From: JBKPNX01 sp046732855
GTDB lineage: Bacteria; Pseudomonadota; Alphaproteobacteria; Geminicoccales; Geminicoccaceae
Direction of reading: 5' to 3'
Assembly (NCBI GenBank): GCA_046732855.1
Contig: JBKPNX010000127.1
Span: 1 to 11,460 of the forward strand
Length of the DNA stretch: 11,460 nucleotides
Below are positions 1 through 6,835 of the stretch, piece after piece (positions within the stretch are counted from its first letter, which is position 1; every line of letters begins with the position of its first letter). The notes under the pieces are model-generated. The model was given only the letters and a program-made list of their open reading frames with translations. It searched no databases and was not told where the DNA came from. A program made the translations under genes and the position numbers.

Positions 1-654
1 ATGCAGGACCTGTCCGCAGCAGACCGCCAGATCAGCGCCTCGACCCTCGGCCAGTATCGCGCGATGGCCGCGCCGTATCGCGACGGCACCTGGAATCACG
101 ACGTCAGCCAGAACGTTCAGGCGCTGCTCGCGGCGATCGCCGGAATCCCGCCGTATCACATCCTCGACCTCGGCTGCGGCCCCGGGCGCGACCTCGTTAC
201 CTTTCGCGATCTCGGCCACGTGGTCGTCGGGCTCGACGGCTGCCCCGAGTTCGTGGCCATGGCCCGCGCGGTCTCCGGCTGCGAGGTCTGGCAGCAAGAC
301 ATGCTCTCCATGACCTTGCCGACCACGAGCTTCGATGGCGTGTTCGCCAATGCCGCCCTGTTCCACGTCCCGAGCCGCGCCTTGCCCATGGTCCTCGACC
401 GACTGCGCGCCACATTGAAGCCGGATGGTGCTCTGCTCGCCTCCAACCCACGCGGGCAGGACGAAGAGGGCTTCGTCGATGGGCGCTACGCCTGCTTCTA
501 CAGTTTCCCGACCTGGCGCCGGCTGGTCAGCCGCAGCGGCTTTGCCCTGGTCGATCACTACTATCGGCCGCCCGGCAAGCCCCGCCACCAGCAGCCCTGG
601 CTCGCGACGGTCTGGCGCAAGTTGGCATCGCCAGATGAGCCCGACCCTCGCTGA
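1..654 (+). CDS. Class I SAM-dependent methyltransferase
   Basis: This 217-residue protein is predicted to transfer a methyl group from S-adenosylmethionine to an unidentified substrate in the cytoplasm. The Rossmann-type signature is clear: motif I LDLGCGPGRD at residues 55-64, the acidic ribose-binding residue D79 in VVGLDG, an acidic QQDM at 98-101, motif IV-like FDGVFANAALFHV at 111-123, and the post-I hydrophobic strand LKPDGALLAS at 139-148. The size fits compact UbiE/COQ5-like or methyltransferase type 11/25 proteins. The ATG is the first base of the window, so a more upstream start and the ribosome binding site cannot be judged. No partner gene is visible; what follows is non-coding repeat-rich DNA. 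The fold is secure, the substrate is unknown. Confidence 0.87.
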   Translation: MQDLSAADRQISASTLGQYRAMAAPYRDGTWNHDVSQNVQALLAAIAGIPPYHILDLGCGPGRDLVTFRDLGHVVVGLDGCPEFVAMARAVSGCEVWQQDMLSMTLPTTSFDGVFANAALFHVPSRALPMVLDRLRATLKPDGALLASNPRGQDEEGFVDGRYACFYSFPTWRRLVSRSGFALVDHYYRPPGKPRHQQPWLATVWRKLASPDEPDPR

Positions 655-655
655 A

Positions 656-796
656 GGTGCGACGGGTCGTGCGAACCTCGGTGCGACGCCTGCGACGGTT
701 CGCACCTTAAGTTCGCACCCCGGCGGGGCTCAGAAGCTCACAAGAACTCTGCGGGCTTCAGGAGGCCAGTGCGACGGAGAGTGCGACCTGCGAACC
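656..796. repeat. Cluster of GTGCGAC / GTTCGCAC short repeats
   Basis: Within 140 bases directly after the methyltransferase stop, the word GTGCGA(A)C or its complement occurs about eight times. Direct copies lie at 657-663, 669-676, 681-687, 769-775 and 781-787, with shorter TGCGAC/GCGAAC forms at 691-696 and 791-795. Inverted copies GTTCGCAC lie at 698-705 and 711-718. Copies 669-676 and 698-705 form an exact 8-base inverted repeat. Spacing is irregular, so this is not a CRISPR array. It could be a multi-site protein-binding region (operator or iteron-like), an attachment-site area, or partly a transcription terminator. Only the repetition itself is certain. Confidence 0.5.
680..706 (+). 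terminator. Hairpin after the methyltransferase, possible terminator
   Basis: GGTGCGA (680-686) can pair with TCGCACC (700-706) across a 13-base loop, 26 bases after the methyltransferase stop. It is followed by TTAAGTT rather than a true U-run. The same bases belong to the GTGCGAC repeat cluster, so the hairpin may be a by-product of inverted binding sites and not a terminator. Confidence 0.3.
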
Positions 797-1013
797 CGGA
801 ATCACGGGCTGTCGCTTAGCGAAATATCGCGCGGGGCCCCGCCGTGTATTCGCCAAAGAAGGACCAAGATGCATTGAACAGAAAGCCGATATCGTTAGCG
901 ATACTTACCTTAATACCTGACCCAACTTAATCTCCTTTTACTAGGAACTACCATGTGTCGTCGCTGATCAACATGATATTACTTGCATCCATCAAAGCGC
1001 CGCCTACGAATCG
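797..1013. other. Non-coding stretch, relatively AT-rich
   Basis: No supportable gene was found between the repeat cluster and the terminator of the SDR pseudogene. Bases 865-1000 are visibly more AT-rich than the surroundings. They include a small palindrome, TATCG-TTAG-CGATA (890-903). The drop in GC may mark a promoter or a junction of transferred DNA, but no matching -35/-10 pair or integrase was identified. Confidence 0.4.
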
Positions 1014-1017
1014 AAAG

Positions 1018-1042
1018 AGCCCGCCTGAGGACTGGGCGGGTT
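1018..1042 (-). terminator. Terminator-like hairpin downstream of the SDR pseudogene
   Basis: CCCGCC (1020-1025) pairs with GGCGGG (1035-1040) across a 9-base loop, extended by weaker G-T and A-T pairs. Read on the minus strand, the stem is followed by CTCTTTCG. It lies about 35 bases past the stop of the broken dehydrogenase, which is the expected place for its transcription terminator. The U-rich tail is short, so confidence is moderate. Confidence 0.45.
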
Positions 1043-1075
1043 GTCGAGCGCAGGCTCTGCAAGCTTGGTCAGACG

Positions 1076-1921
1076 CTACATGTTGTAATGGACAGTGTCA
1101 AGGCCACAAGATGTGCCGTCAGGGATCGGAACTTTTAGCATTGCGTCATAAGCCTCCCCGTCGGCGCGCTCTTCAGGTAGTCCGTTGAAGTAGAGGCCGG
1201 TCCGCCCTTCGAGTGCAGGCGAGGTCGCGAGATTGAGGATCGCCTCGGCGCCTTCCTCGACGCTGCTTGATGGCGTGATGCCGGCCCGGCGCACCATGGT
1301 CGTGTCCATGTAGGTCGCGGGGTCCAGGGCATTGGCGGTGACGCCCCGTGCCATGGAGTTCGCCGGCGAGATCAACGGTGAACATGATCTGCGCCAGCTT
1401 ACTCTGGCAGTAGGCGCGCGTGCCGCTGTAGCCGCGTGTTAGCATAATGTCGGTGAAATCGCTCGGCTGCTGCCCGGCGGACGCCACGTTGACGATGCGG
1501 GCCGGGGCGCTCTGCTTGATCAGCGGCAGCAGCAGAGGGGTTAGTGGAACCGGGCGAGATAGTTGACGGCAAAGCGCAGCTCGTGCCCGTCGGCGCTCGT
1601 CTGCCGCGGCGCGCCCGAGCCGCCGGTACCGATGCCGGCATTGTTGATCAGGATATCGAGCCGATCCGTCCTTTGTTGGACAGTCTCAGCAAAGCGGCGC
1701 ACCTCGGCCAGGGCGGAGAGATCCGCCGCCAGGAATTCCGCCGTGCCACCGGCTTCCTTGATCTCGGCGACGAGGCGCTCGCCTCTCTCTCGGTTGCGTC
1801 CATGCACCAAAACGCCCGCACCGGCTTCGCCAAGCCGCTTCGCAACAACCCGATCGACGCCGTCCGTACATCCGGTGATCAGCGTGGCTGGCCGTCCAGT
1901 CTCGTCATGCCGGAGCTCCAC
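1076..1921 (-). pseudogene. Short-chain dehydrogenase/reductase, broken by two indels
   Basis: Joining three frame segments gives an almost full-length SDR oxidoreductase of about 280 residues, predicted to reduce or oxidise a carbonyl/alcohol with NAD(P). Segment 1 (1921 to about 1545) has the cofactor loop TGCTDGVDR, the LAADLSALAEV acidic strand and LDILINNAGIGTG, and ends with NYLARFH before TAA at 1541-1543. Segment 2, one frame away (about 1543 to 1352), continues with LTPLLLPLIKQSAPARIVNV and the YCQSK catalytic Tyr-Lys motif. Segment 3 (about 1350 to 1076) returns to the original frame with GVTANALDPATYMDTT. The first break looks like a lost base near 1545, the second like a gained base near 1350. 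The glycine motif is imperfect (D where TGxxxGxG expects its last G). A terminator-like hairpin follows. Sequencing error remains an alternative. Confidence 0.85.
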
Positions 1922-2055
1922 AGCTCATCTCGGTGTCCAACATGGCGCGACGTGGGGGCCGCCAGCCAGTTCTTCCCATTCCCGCAGGGTGTACCGCCAA
2001 GAAGCCCGTCACCGATCCGGCTCCGACCTTCGGGCATTCGCACCGAAGCGCCGTG

Positions 2056-2103
2056 ATCAGGATCCTCTTCGTCTGCTCCTGCCGCACCGGCCAGCCGCCC
2101 AGC
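2056..2103 (-). repeat. Short relic of the DUF6456 C-terminal coding region (copy A)
   Basis: On the minus strand this reads GGWPVRQEQ followed by ILITAL, matching the GGRPVRQEQ...GILVAAL block of the better preserved copies at 4743-4925 and 7976-8450. The DNA agreement, by eye, runs over roughly 45 bases (for example the shared CTGCTCCTG and CGCACCGGCC words). The surrounding bases 1922-2237 show no other supportable gene; the ORFs passing through look non-coding. This is the shortest and weakest of the four copies, and chance resemblance is not fully excluded. Confidence 0.45.
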
Positions 2104-2237
2104 GCCTCACGTTCGGCTTCAAAAGCGTCCGGTTTGCGATCGCATTGCGGACGTTCCCGCGTTCGCTTCAACAGGCGGCCCATAGCCAGGAGCTCACGCG
2201 GGGTAGTGCCACTCACTCAGCTACTTGCTCGGGATGT

Positions 2238-2274
2238 GCTGCTGTGAGCACGCGGCTGTTCACCCCACAGCAGC
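2238..2274 (-). terminator. Strong hairpin after the LLM oxidoreductase
   Basis: GCTGCTGTG (2238-2246) is an exact inverted match to CACAGCAGC (2266-2274). The stem can continue inward, AGCA (2247-2250) against TGTT (2257-2260) with one G-T pair, leaving a 6-base loop CGCGGC and a 5-base bulge. It begins 17 bases beyond the stop of the LLM gene, as expected for a terminator or 3' mRNA stabiliser, but no U-run follows. Confidence 0.42.
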
Positions 2275-2291
2275 GGGCACCGGCGCAGATT

Positions 2292-3200
2292 TCATGTCTC
2301 CCGGTATCCCAGTAACGCTGATGCAAGTTCGCGCCAATGGGGCATTGGCAAAGCTTGCGGCTCCGCTGGCAGCACCTGGATACAGACATGGTCAGCCCCT
2401 GCGGATTGGTGGGCGCGAACCCGATTGATCGCGGCAGGTATATCTCCGCAAGCAACAATCGCATCGACTAACCGGTCACTCCCGCCGTTGGCGAAGTCAT
2501 CATCGCTGAAGCCGAGTCGGCGCAAGTTGCTCACATAGTTCGGCAACGTGAGATACAAAGACATGTGCGAACGCGCGATCTCGCGCGCCTTGGCGGTGTC
2601 GGATTCCAGCACGACCGCCTGCTCAACCGCCAAGAATCGATCACTGCCTAGGATCTGGCGCGCCCGGGCCGTATGTTCAGGGGGCACGAAGTACGGATGG
2701 GCACCGTCGGCTCGTTCTGCGGCAAGCTGTAACATTCTGGGTCCCAGCGCCGCCAATACTCTGGCTGGCTTTGCCGGCGGTGGCACTGCGCGGTAGGGAG
2801 CCGCGTCCATTCCATCCAGGTACGCGCGCATCGCAGCGACGGGCTTCCCGTAAGTGTGGCCTCTAATCTGTTCAACCAAAGGAATGTGACTGACGCCGAG
2901 ACCGAGAAGAAAGCGCCCAGGGTGGGCTTCAGCGAGCGTCTTCTGTGCCACTGCTGCTGTCACGGGATCACGGCCGTAGATGTTGGCGATACCTGTGGCA
3001 ATCACTATTTTTTTCGTAGCGCCCAGAAGTAAGCACGCATGGGTCAACGATTCACGGCCAAGACTTTCAGGAAACCAGATTGCGCCAAAGCCGAGTTTTT
3101 CCAGGTCCGCTGCTGCTTTTCGCGCTTTGGCGGCAGGCTGAAAGTCGAACTGCGACGTCCAAATTCCCACCGGTCCGAGATCCATCGATGGCAACTGCAT
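2292..3200 (-). CDS. F420-dependent LLM-class oxidoreductase
   Basis: This 302-residue protein resembles the luciferase-like monooxygenase superfamily, in particular the probable F420-dependent oxidoreductase group (TIGR03620/MSMEG_4141 type). Such enzymes use a deazaflavin or flavin cofactor for hydride transfer; the substrate here is unknown. Supporting stretches are the N-terminal GPVGIWTSQFDF (9-20), EKLGFGAIWFPES (34-46), the TGIANIYGRDP segment (69-79), HPGRFLLGLGVSH (93-105) and LAALGPRMLQLAAERADGAHPY (149-170), typical barrel elements in order. The length matches the family. The ATG is fixed by an excellent AAGGAGG about 6 bases upstream on the minus strand. It is a single-gene unit: an ABC-transporter fragment lies upstream and a strong hairpin lies after its stop. 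Its base composition is slightly less GC-rich than the exonuclease and MFS genes. Family assignment is firm, the role is not. Confidence 0.9.
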   Translation of the reverse strand: MQLPSMDLGPVGIWTSQFDFQPAAKARKAAADLEKLGFGAIWFPESLGRESLTHACLLLGATKKIVIATGIANIYGRDPVTAAVAQKTLAEAHPGRFLLGLGVSHIPLVEQIRGHTYGKPVAAMRAYLDGMDAAPYRAVPPPAKPARVLAALGPRMLQLAAERADGAHPYFVPPEHTARARQILGSDRFLAVEQAVVLESDTAKAREIARSHMSLYLTLPNYVSNLRRLGFSDDDFANGGSDRLVDAIVACGDIPAAINRVRAHQSAGADHVCIQVLPAEPQALPMPHWRELASALLGYRET

Positions 3201-3269
3201 GCTCTCCTCCTTGTTGTGGGCGGCCCCTTAGGAATATTGGAGCCTACGATGCTGCTACGAACCAGTGTA

Positions 3270-3461
3270 TCAAACCACGGCGGCAAGGGCCTTGACCTCA
3301 ATGTCGCTTTGCGGCGGCTGCTCGAAACCGACCTGCTCGCCGGTCTCTCGCTCAAAGCGGCAATGATCTCCCTTAATCTGGGTTGAACCTTTCTTCCACA
3401 CCGTGAGGTCGGCCGCCTTTGCGCCGAGCGGCGCAACAGCGAGCATCGCCGCACATGTCAT
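3270..3461 (-). pseudogene. ABC transporter solute-binding protein, N-terminal fragment
   Basis: The reading frame starts with a short signal-peptide-like segment, MTCAAMLAVAPLGAKAADLT, whose AKA-A is a likely cleavage site. It continues with VWKKG and then FERETGEQVGFEQPPQSD, ending at AALAVV-like residues and TGA at 3270. This matches the start of family 1 extracellular solute-binding proteins of sugar ABC importers, where a run like LTVWWEKGF...REIIAAFE is usual. The middle piece REIIAA is found in a different frame near 3355, so at least two small indels interrupt it. The rest of the roughly 400-residue protein, and any permease or ATPase gene, is absent. The window therefore holds a dead remnant about 70 bases upstream of the LLM gene. 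Homology is by recognition of short motifs only. Confidence 0.68.
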
Positions 3462-3570
3462 CTCTTCGATCACCCCGCATCCCAGTATCTCCTCGCCCCC
3501 CGGGGCTGGCAACATCTCCCGCCAGAAGCCGATTTGAGAGCAGGTCAGTGGAGTTCGGGATTGTCCGCTC

Positions 3571-3640
3571 CGGGGTCACGAGCGGCGGTCGCCGTGACCG
3601 CTGCCGATTTCTGCTCTTCGAGCCGGAAACGGTCGCCCAA
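3571..3640. repeat. 70-bp dispersed repeat, copy 1
   Basis: The stretch from CGGGGTCACGA to GGTCGCCCAA recurs at 7888-7958 in the same orientation. Both copies share CGGGGTCACGA-CGGCGGTCGCC at the left end and CCGGAAA-CGGTCGCCCAA at the right, with a more diverged centre. No coding potential is convincing here. It lies between the solute-binding-protein fragment and the end of the exonuclease gene (bases 3462-3750 hold no other supportable gene). It may be a small dispersed intergenic element or a fragment of a decayed gene. Confidence 0.5.
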
Positions 3641-3750
3641 AACCGGAAAAGAATTTTGCAGGCGGTCCCGTTTGGCCTCACCGTGCCCCAACTGAGGCGT
3701 CCAGCATCTGCCCCCGGCTGCACATAGGGGAATTCCCTTCCCGGCTGCGC

Positions 3751-4599
3751 TCATTGTGCAGATTGCGCCAGCGCAGCGAGGCGCTCGGCCAGGCGGTTCA
3801 GCTCCCAGGCACGCGCAAGGTCAGCGGCGGTGGTCCAGGTCGGTGTCTGGTCGGGCAACGCGGGCAGCGGTGCCGCGCCGTCCATCGTCGCGATCCGGCG
3901 ATAAAGCCGCAGGTCATCCGCCTGCATCGGGAACTTGCCAGCTTCGAGCGCCTGTTCGAGCGTGCCGTGCAGGCGCAGCAGCTTCGCCGCACCCTTCGGT
4001 CCGACACCCTTGGCACCCGGCAGCTTGTCCGAGGGATCGCCACGCAGGGCGATGAAGTCGGGCACTTGCCCGGGCTCGACACCGTAGCGCTCGAGCACCT
4101 CCGCCGGTCCGATGCGCGCCATCTCGCCGGCCCGCACCGGCTGCAGAATCGCCGTCTTGTCTGAGGCCAGCTGAAACGCATCGCGATCACCGCTTGCGAC
4201 CAGCACCGTGCCGCCGCGCCCCTCCTCGTCAGCCACCGCCGCCGCGAGAAAATCGTCGGCTTCGTAGCCGGCAGCCTTGGCACAAGCGAAGCCGCAAGCG
4301 GCCACGAACTCCGGTAGCATTTCGAGCTGGTCGATCAGCTCGGCATCGAACCTGCGCCCGCCCTGGTAGCCTTCGAGCGCATGGTGCCGATAGGTCGGCG
4401 CATCCAGCGTGTCCCAGCCCACCAGCACGGCGCGGGGCTGCTCGTCCTCGTAGAGCCGCAAGAGCAGATTCGCGAAGCCCACGATGGCGCCTCCGCCTTG
4501 GTTGCCGCGCCGGCGGATCGACTTCGGCAAGGCGTGGTAGGCGCGGTGCGCAAAAGAGTCGCCGTCCACCGCCAGCAGCGGACGGCTTGTGGCGGCCAT
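3751..4599 (-). CDS. Stand-alone 5'-3' exonuclease (PolA N-terminal/FEN family)
   Basis: This 282-residue protein corresponds to the 5'-nuclease domain of DNA polymerase I without the polymerase part. It is predicted to cut 5' flaps or RNA/DNA ends during replication or repair in a metal-dependent way. Visible elements in order: the metal-binding start LLAVDGDSFAHRAYHA (8-23), WDTLDAPTYRH (62-72) matching the DxxxxTFRH arch region, YEADD (112-116), ASGDRDAFQL (135-144), RGDPSDKLPG (186-195) and the helix-three-turn-helix GVGPKGAAKLL (198-208). Most acidic ligands are present; the usual Asn of GDxSDN is Lys192. The length is normal for stand-alone members. The start is supported by AAGGAGGAGG directly upstream on the minus strand. 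It appears to be a single-gene transcription unit. Confidence 0.92.
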   Translation of the reverse strand: MAATSRPLLAVDGDSFAHRAYHALPKSIRRRGNQGGGAIVGFANLLLRLYEDEQPRAVLVGWDTLDAPTYRHHALEGYQGGRRFDAELIDQLEMLPEFVAACGFACAKAAGYEADDFLAAAVADEEGRGGTVLVASGDRDAFQLASDKTAILQPVRAGEMARIGPAEVLERYGVEPGQVPDFIALRGDPSDKLPGAKGVGPKGAAKLLRLHGTLEQALEAGKFPMQADDLRLYRRIATMDGAAPLPALPDQTPTWTTAADLARAWELNRLAERLAALAQSAQ

Positions 4600-4742
4600 C
4601 TCCTCCTCCTTCGTTCAGATCGCTTAGCAGTTCAGAATATCGGCAACCGTCCGAAGGACGAAGGGGTGGGCGTCGGAAAGGATCCGCCGACCCGAGCTTG
4701 ATCATGCACCGACCGTGATTGTCGGCACCTGATCGGCCTCCT

Positions 4743-4925
4743 TCAGGAGCCGCGCCTGGCATCACCGTAACCGAATTGCGCCGCCAACACCCCAGGGGAG
4801 CCACCAGGATGCCCTGCGCCTGCTCCTGACGCACCGGCCGCACCCAGCTCTGAGGGATCGCCGGCTCCTGCACGCTGCGCTGCAAGCGCAGGACGTGCCA
4901 GACGCAACTCCCGGCCGGGGCCGTG
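4743..4925 (-). pseudogene. DUF6456-like gene, C-terminal relic (copy B)
   Basis: On the minus strand one frame reads PAGSCVWHVLRLQRSVQEPA and on to VRPVRQEQAQGILVAPLG. After a one-base frame slip it continues with VLAAQFGYGDARRGS and a TGA at 4743-4745. The other broken copy (7976-8450) ends in the same way, GHFGYDKARLAS and stop, so both relics keep the true 3' end of the parent gene. Everything upstream of PAGSC, roughly the first two thirds, is missing. The relic lies in the space between the divergently transcribed exonuclease and MFS genes, on the exonuclease's upstream side. Bases 4600-4742 and 4926-5035 hold no other gene. Confidence 0.65.
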
Positions 4926-5035
4926 GCTGTGTGCACGTACCTCGGTGCGAACAGCTACCGCTCTGACACGCCCTTGCATCGGCTGCGCCAAGCCCTCACG
5001 CTGACGCCCATTTCGGCGGGCGAGGGGCGCGGTCG

Positions 5036-6232
5036 GTGCAGCGGGTCCATCCGACAACCTGTCTCTTCGCGGCGCGCGCCTTGCGCGACTTCGGGGACGG
5101 CTTCGTGGCCGTGCTGCTGCCCGTCTATCTGCTCGCACTCGGCTTCGGTCCGCTGCAGGTGGGCATCATCGCCACCGCGTCGCTCCTCGGCTCGGCGCTC
5201 CTGACCATCGCCATCGGGTTCCTCGGCTCCCGCTATGACCAGCGCCGGCTCCTGCTCGCCGCCGCCAGCCTGATGACCGCCACCGGCGTCGCCTTCACCG
5301 TGGTCAACGATTATGCGCTGCTCCTGGTGGTCGCGTTTGCCGGCACCATCAATCCGTCGGCGGGCAGCGTCAGCGTGTTCGTGCCGCTCGAGCATGCGGC
5401 GCTCGCCCGCGAGGTCACGGATGCCGAGCGGACGACGATGTTCGCTCGCTACAGCCTCGTGGGGGCGCTCGCCGCGGCCGTCGGTGCGTTTACCGCGGCG
5501 GCGCCCGAGCTCGTGGCGCCGCTCGGCCTCGACCAGCTCACCGCCATCAAGCTGATGTTCGTCCTCCATGCCCTCTTGGGCCTGCTGGGTGGCCGCCTCT
5601 ACGCGCGCATCCCGCGCCGCCCACCCGCATGGCAGGCCGGTGCGAGCTCTGCCCTCGGACCCTCGCGCATCACTGTCCTCAAGCTCGCCGCCCTGTTCAG
5701 CCTCGACGCCTTCGCCGGCGGCTTCGTGGTCCAGTCGCTGCTGGCGCTTTGGCTGTTCGAACGGTTCGAGATGTCGCTCGCCGCGGCGGGCGCTTTCTTC
5801 TTCTGGTCGGGGGTGCTCGCGGCCTTCTCGTTTCCGGTCGCCGCCTGGCTGTCGCGCCATATTGGGCTCATCAACACGATGGTGTTCACGCATATTCCGT
5901 CCAGCATCGCCCTGATGCTTGCGGCGCTCGCGCCGACGCTGCCGGTAGCCCTGATGCTGTTGCTGATTCGCGCGGCGCTGTCGCAGATGGACGTGCCGAC
6001 GCGCTCCTCCTACGTCATGGCGGTGGTAACCGAGGCGGAACGGGCGGCCACTGCCAGCTTCACGGCGGTGCCGCGCAGCCTTGCCGCCGCGGTCAGTCCC
6101 GCTTTGGCTGGGGCGCTATTCGCTGCCTCCTATCGGGCATGGCCGCTTCTGATTTGCGGCGCCCTCAAGATCACCTACGACCTGCTGCTCCTCATGCAAT
6201 TCCGCCACCTGAAGCCGCCTGAGGAACGGTGA
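5036..6232 (+). CDS. MFS transporter, 12-TM family
   Basis: This 398-residue integral membrane protein belongs to the major facilitator superfamily of proton-coupled or facilitated transporters. It begins with a charged ARALRDFGDGF motif and the first membrane helix VAVLLPVYLLALGF (24-37). It has a motif A-like loop GFLGSRYDQRR (61-71) between helices 2 and 3. A long cytoplasmic middle loop around residues 190-215 is rich in Arg and Pro (LYARIPRRPP), and six further hydrophobic segments follow. Late segments VPTRSSYVMAVV and FTAVPRSLAAAVSP are typical of drug/metabolite-type MFS proteins. The start used is GTG 5036, with a purine-rich GAGGGG about 7 bases upstream; the first helix follows closely, so little N-terminus can be missing. 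No neighbouring gene hints at the substrate. Confidence 0.88.
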   Translation: MQRVHPTTCLFAARALRDFGDGFVAVLLPVYLLALGFGPLQVGIIATASLLGSALLTIAIGFLGSRYDQRRLLLAAASLMTATGVAFTVVNDYALLLVVAFAGTINPSAGSVSVFVPLEHAALAREVTDAERTTMFARYSLVGALAAAVGAFTAAAPELVAPLGLDQLTAIKLMFVLHALLGLLGGRLYARIPRRPPAWQAGASSALGPSRITVLKLAALFSLDAFAGGFVVQSLLALWLFERFEMSLAAAGAFFFWSGVLAAFSFPVAAWLSRHIGLINTMVFTHIPSSIALMLAALAPTLPVALMLLLIRAALSQMDVPTRSSYVMAVVTEAERAATASFTAVPRSLAAAVSPALAGALFAASYRAWPLLICGALKITYDLLLLMQFRHLKPPEER

Positions 6233-6282
6233 CGGGATCTGTTCCGCATGAGCGCCTGGCGTTCAGCTGTGGCTGACACCGC

Positions 6283-6365
6283 TCGTCTGCCGCCAGTATC
6301 CCCAGCGCCGCCACCAGGATCCCTGCGCCTCCTCCTGGAGCACCGGCCGCCCGCCCCAGCCCTGG
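6283..6365 (-). pseudogene. DUF6456-like gene, short C-terminal relic (copy C)
   Basis: The minus strand encodes QGWGGRPVLQEEAQG in one frame and, after a one-base loss, GILVAALGILAADE in the next. This parallels QGWGGRPVRQKQAHGILVAALGMLAGHFGY in copy D. The residues upstream (WEPAPAAA) no longer resemble the family and the ending is replaced. It lies about 36 bases after the stop of the small gene at 6402-6608, on the same strand, and downstream of the MFS stop on the other side. It is too short and shifted to be functional. Confidence 0.55.
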
Positions 6366-6401
6366 GCCGCCGCAGGCGCAGGTTCCCAATAGGCGGGCCG
6401 C

Positions 6402-6608
6402 TCAGCCCGCCACTTCCACCCGTGCGGCGCGCACCTCATTCCAAATGCCCCGCCGCTTCAGCACCCGCTTCCGAAATCGCGCCAGTGCCCGACGTAGTAC
6501 CTGGTCCTCCGTCACGCCTTCGAGCTGCGCCAGCTCCCTCAACCAGGTCATCTCCCCGTGGCTCAGGGCTATGCTCACCAGATGCGGCCGATCCACTACC
6601 TTCCCCAT
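6402..6608 (-). CDS. Small basic protein, unknown function
   Basis: This 68-residue ORF has a well placed Shine-Dalgarno sequence (GGGAGG about 8 bases before ATG on the minus strand), which is the main support for its being real. The sequence starts MGKVVDRPHLVSIALSHGEM and ends with a very basic helix (RRALARFRKRVLKRRG). The pattern of a short beta-like segment (LVSIALS) and two helices with EGVTEDQVLRRAL recalls ribbon-helix-helix regulators, but no diagnostic motif is seen, so this is only a guess. It stands alone; a DUF6456 relic lies just downstream. Bases 6609-6835, between it and the divergent ORF at 6836, are non-coding and probably carry both promoters. Confidence 0.55.
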   Translation of the reverse strand: MGKVVDRPHLVSIALSHGEMTWLRELAQLEGVTEDQVLRRALARFRKRVLKRRGIWNEVRAARVEVAG

Positions 6609-6835
6609 CCCCGCGTCCTCCCTTCACTGCCTCATTCGCTAAGATTTTGGCTGGTGCGCAGATCCCACCCCTCGTAACCCCTGCCCTTTGCCGATCGTCG
6701 GTCAATTAGGCAAAAAGCCGGGAACTAGCCGGAGGCCTTAGCCGTGGTTCGCGCTCGGCGGCGCTTTCTCATAATCTGGTCCAGGGACCAAAGTGCTTGC
6801 CCGGCCGTTCGCCCTACCAATAGTGGGGCGAGCCG

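Noticed and set aside
656..796. CRISPR array
   Set aside because: The repeated word is only 7-8 bases, occurs in both orientations, and spacing is irregular; no cas gene is present.
1563..2315. 250-codon plus-strand ORF
   Set aside because: It is antisense to the broken SDR gene and its product is Ser/Arg/Pro-rich without motifs.
3728..3737. GGGAATTCCC palindrome just after the exonuclease stop
   Set aside because: A 10-base palindrome without loop or U-tract is not a terminator, and one such site is expected by chance.
4229..4936. 235-codon minus-strand ORF
   Set aside because: Part of it runs in an alternative frame of the exonuclease gene and part in the DUF6456 relic; only the relic portion resembles a protein.
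4955..5893. 312-codon minus-strand ORF
   Set aside because: It lies antisense to the MFS gene, is composed of Arg/Glu/Gly/His-rich low-complexity sequence typical of the reverse strand of a GC-rich gene, and shows no domain.
6248..6709. 153-codon plus-strand ORF
   Set aside because: Pro/Ser/Arg-rich and antisense to the small gene with a good ribosome binding site at 6402-6608.
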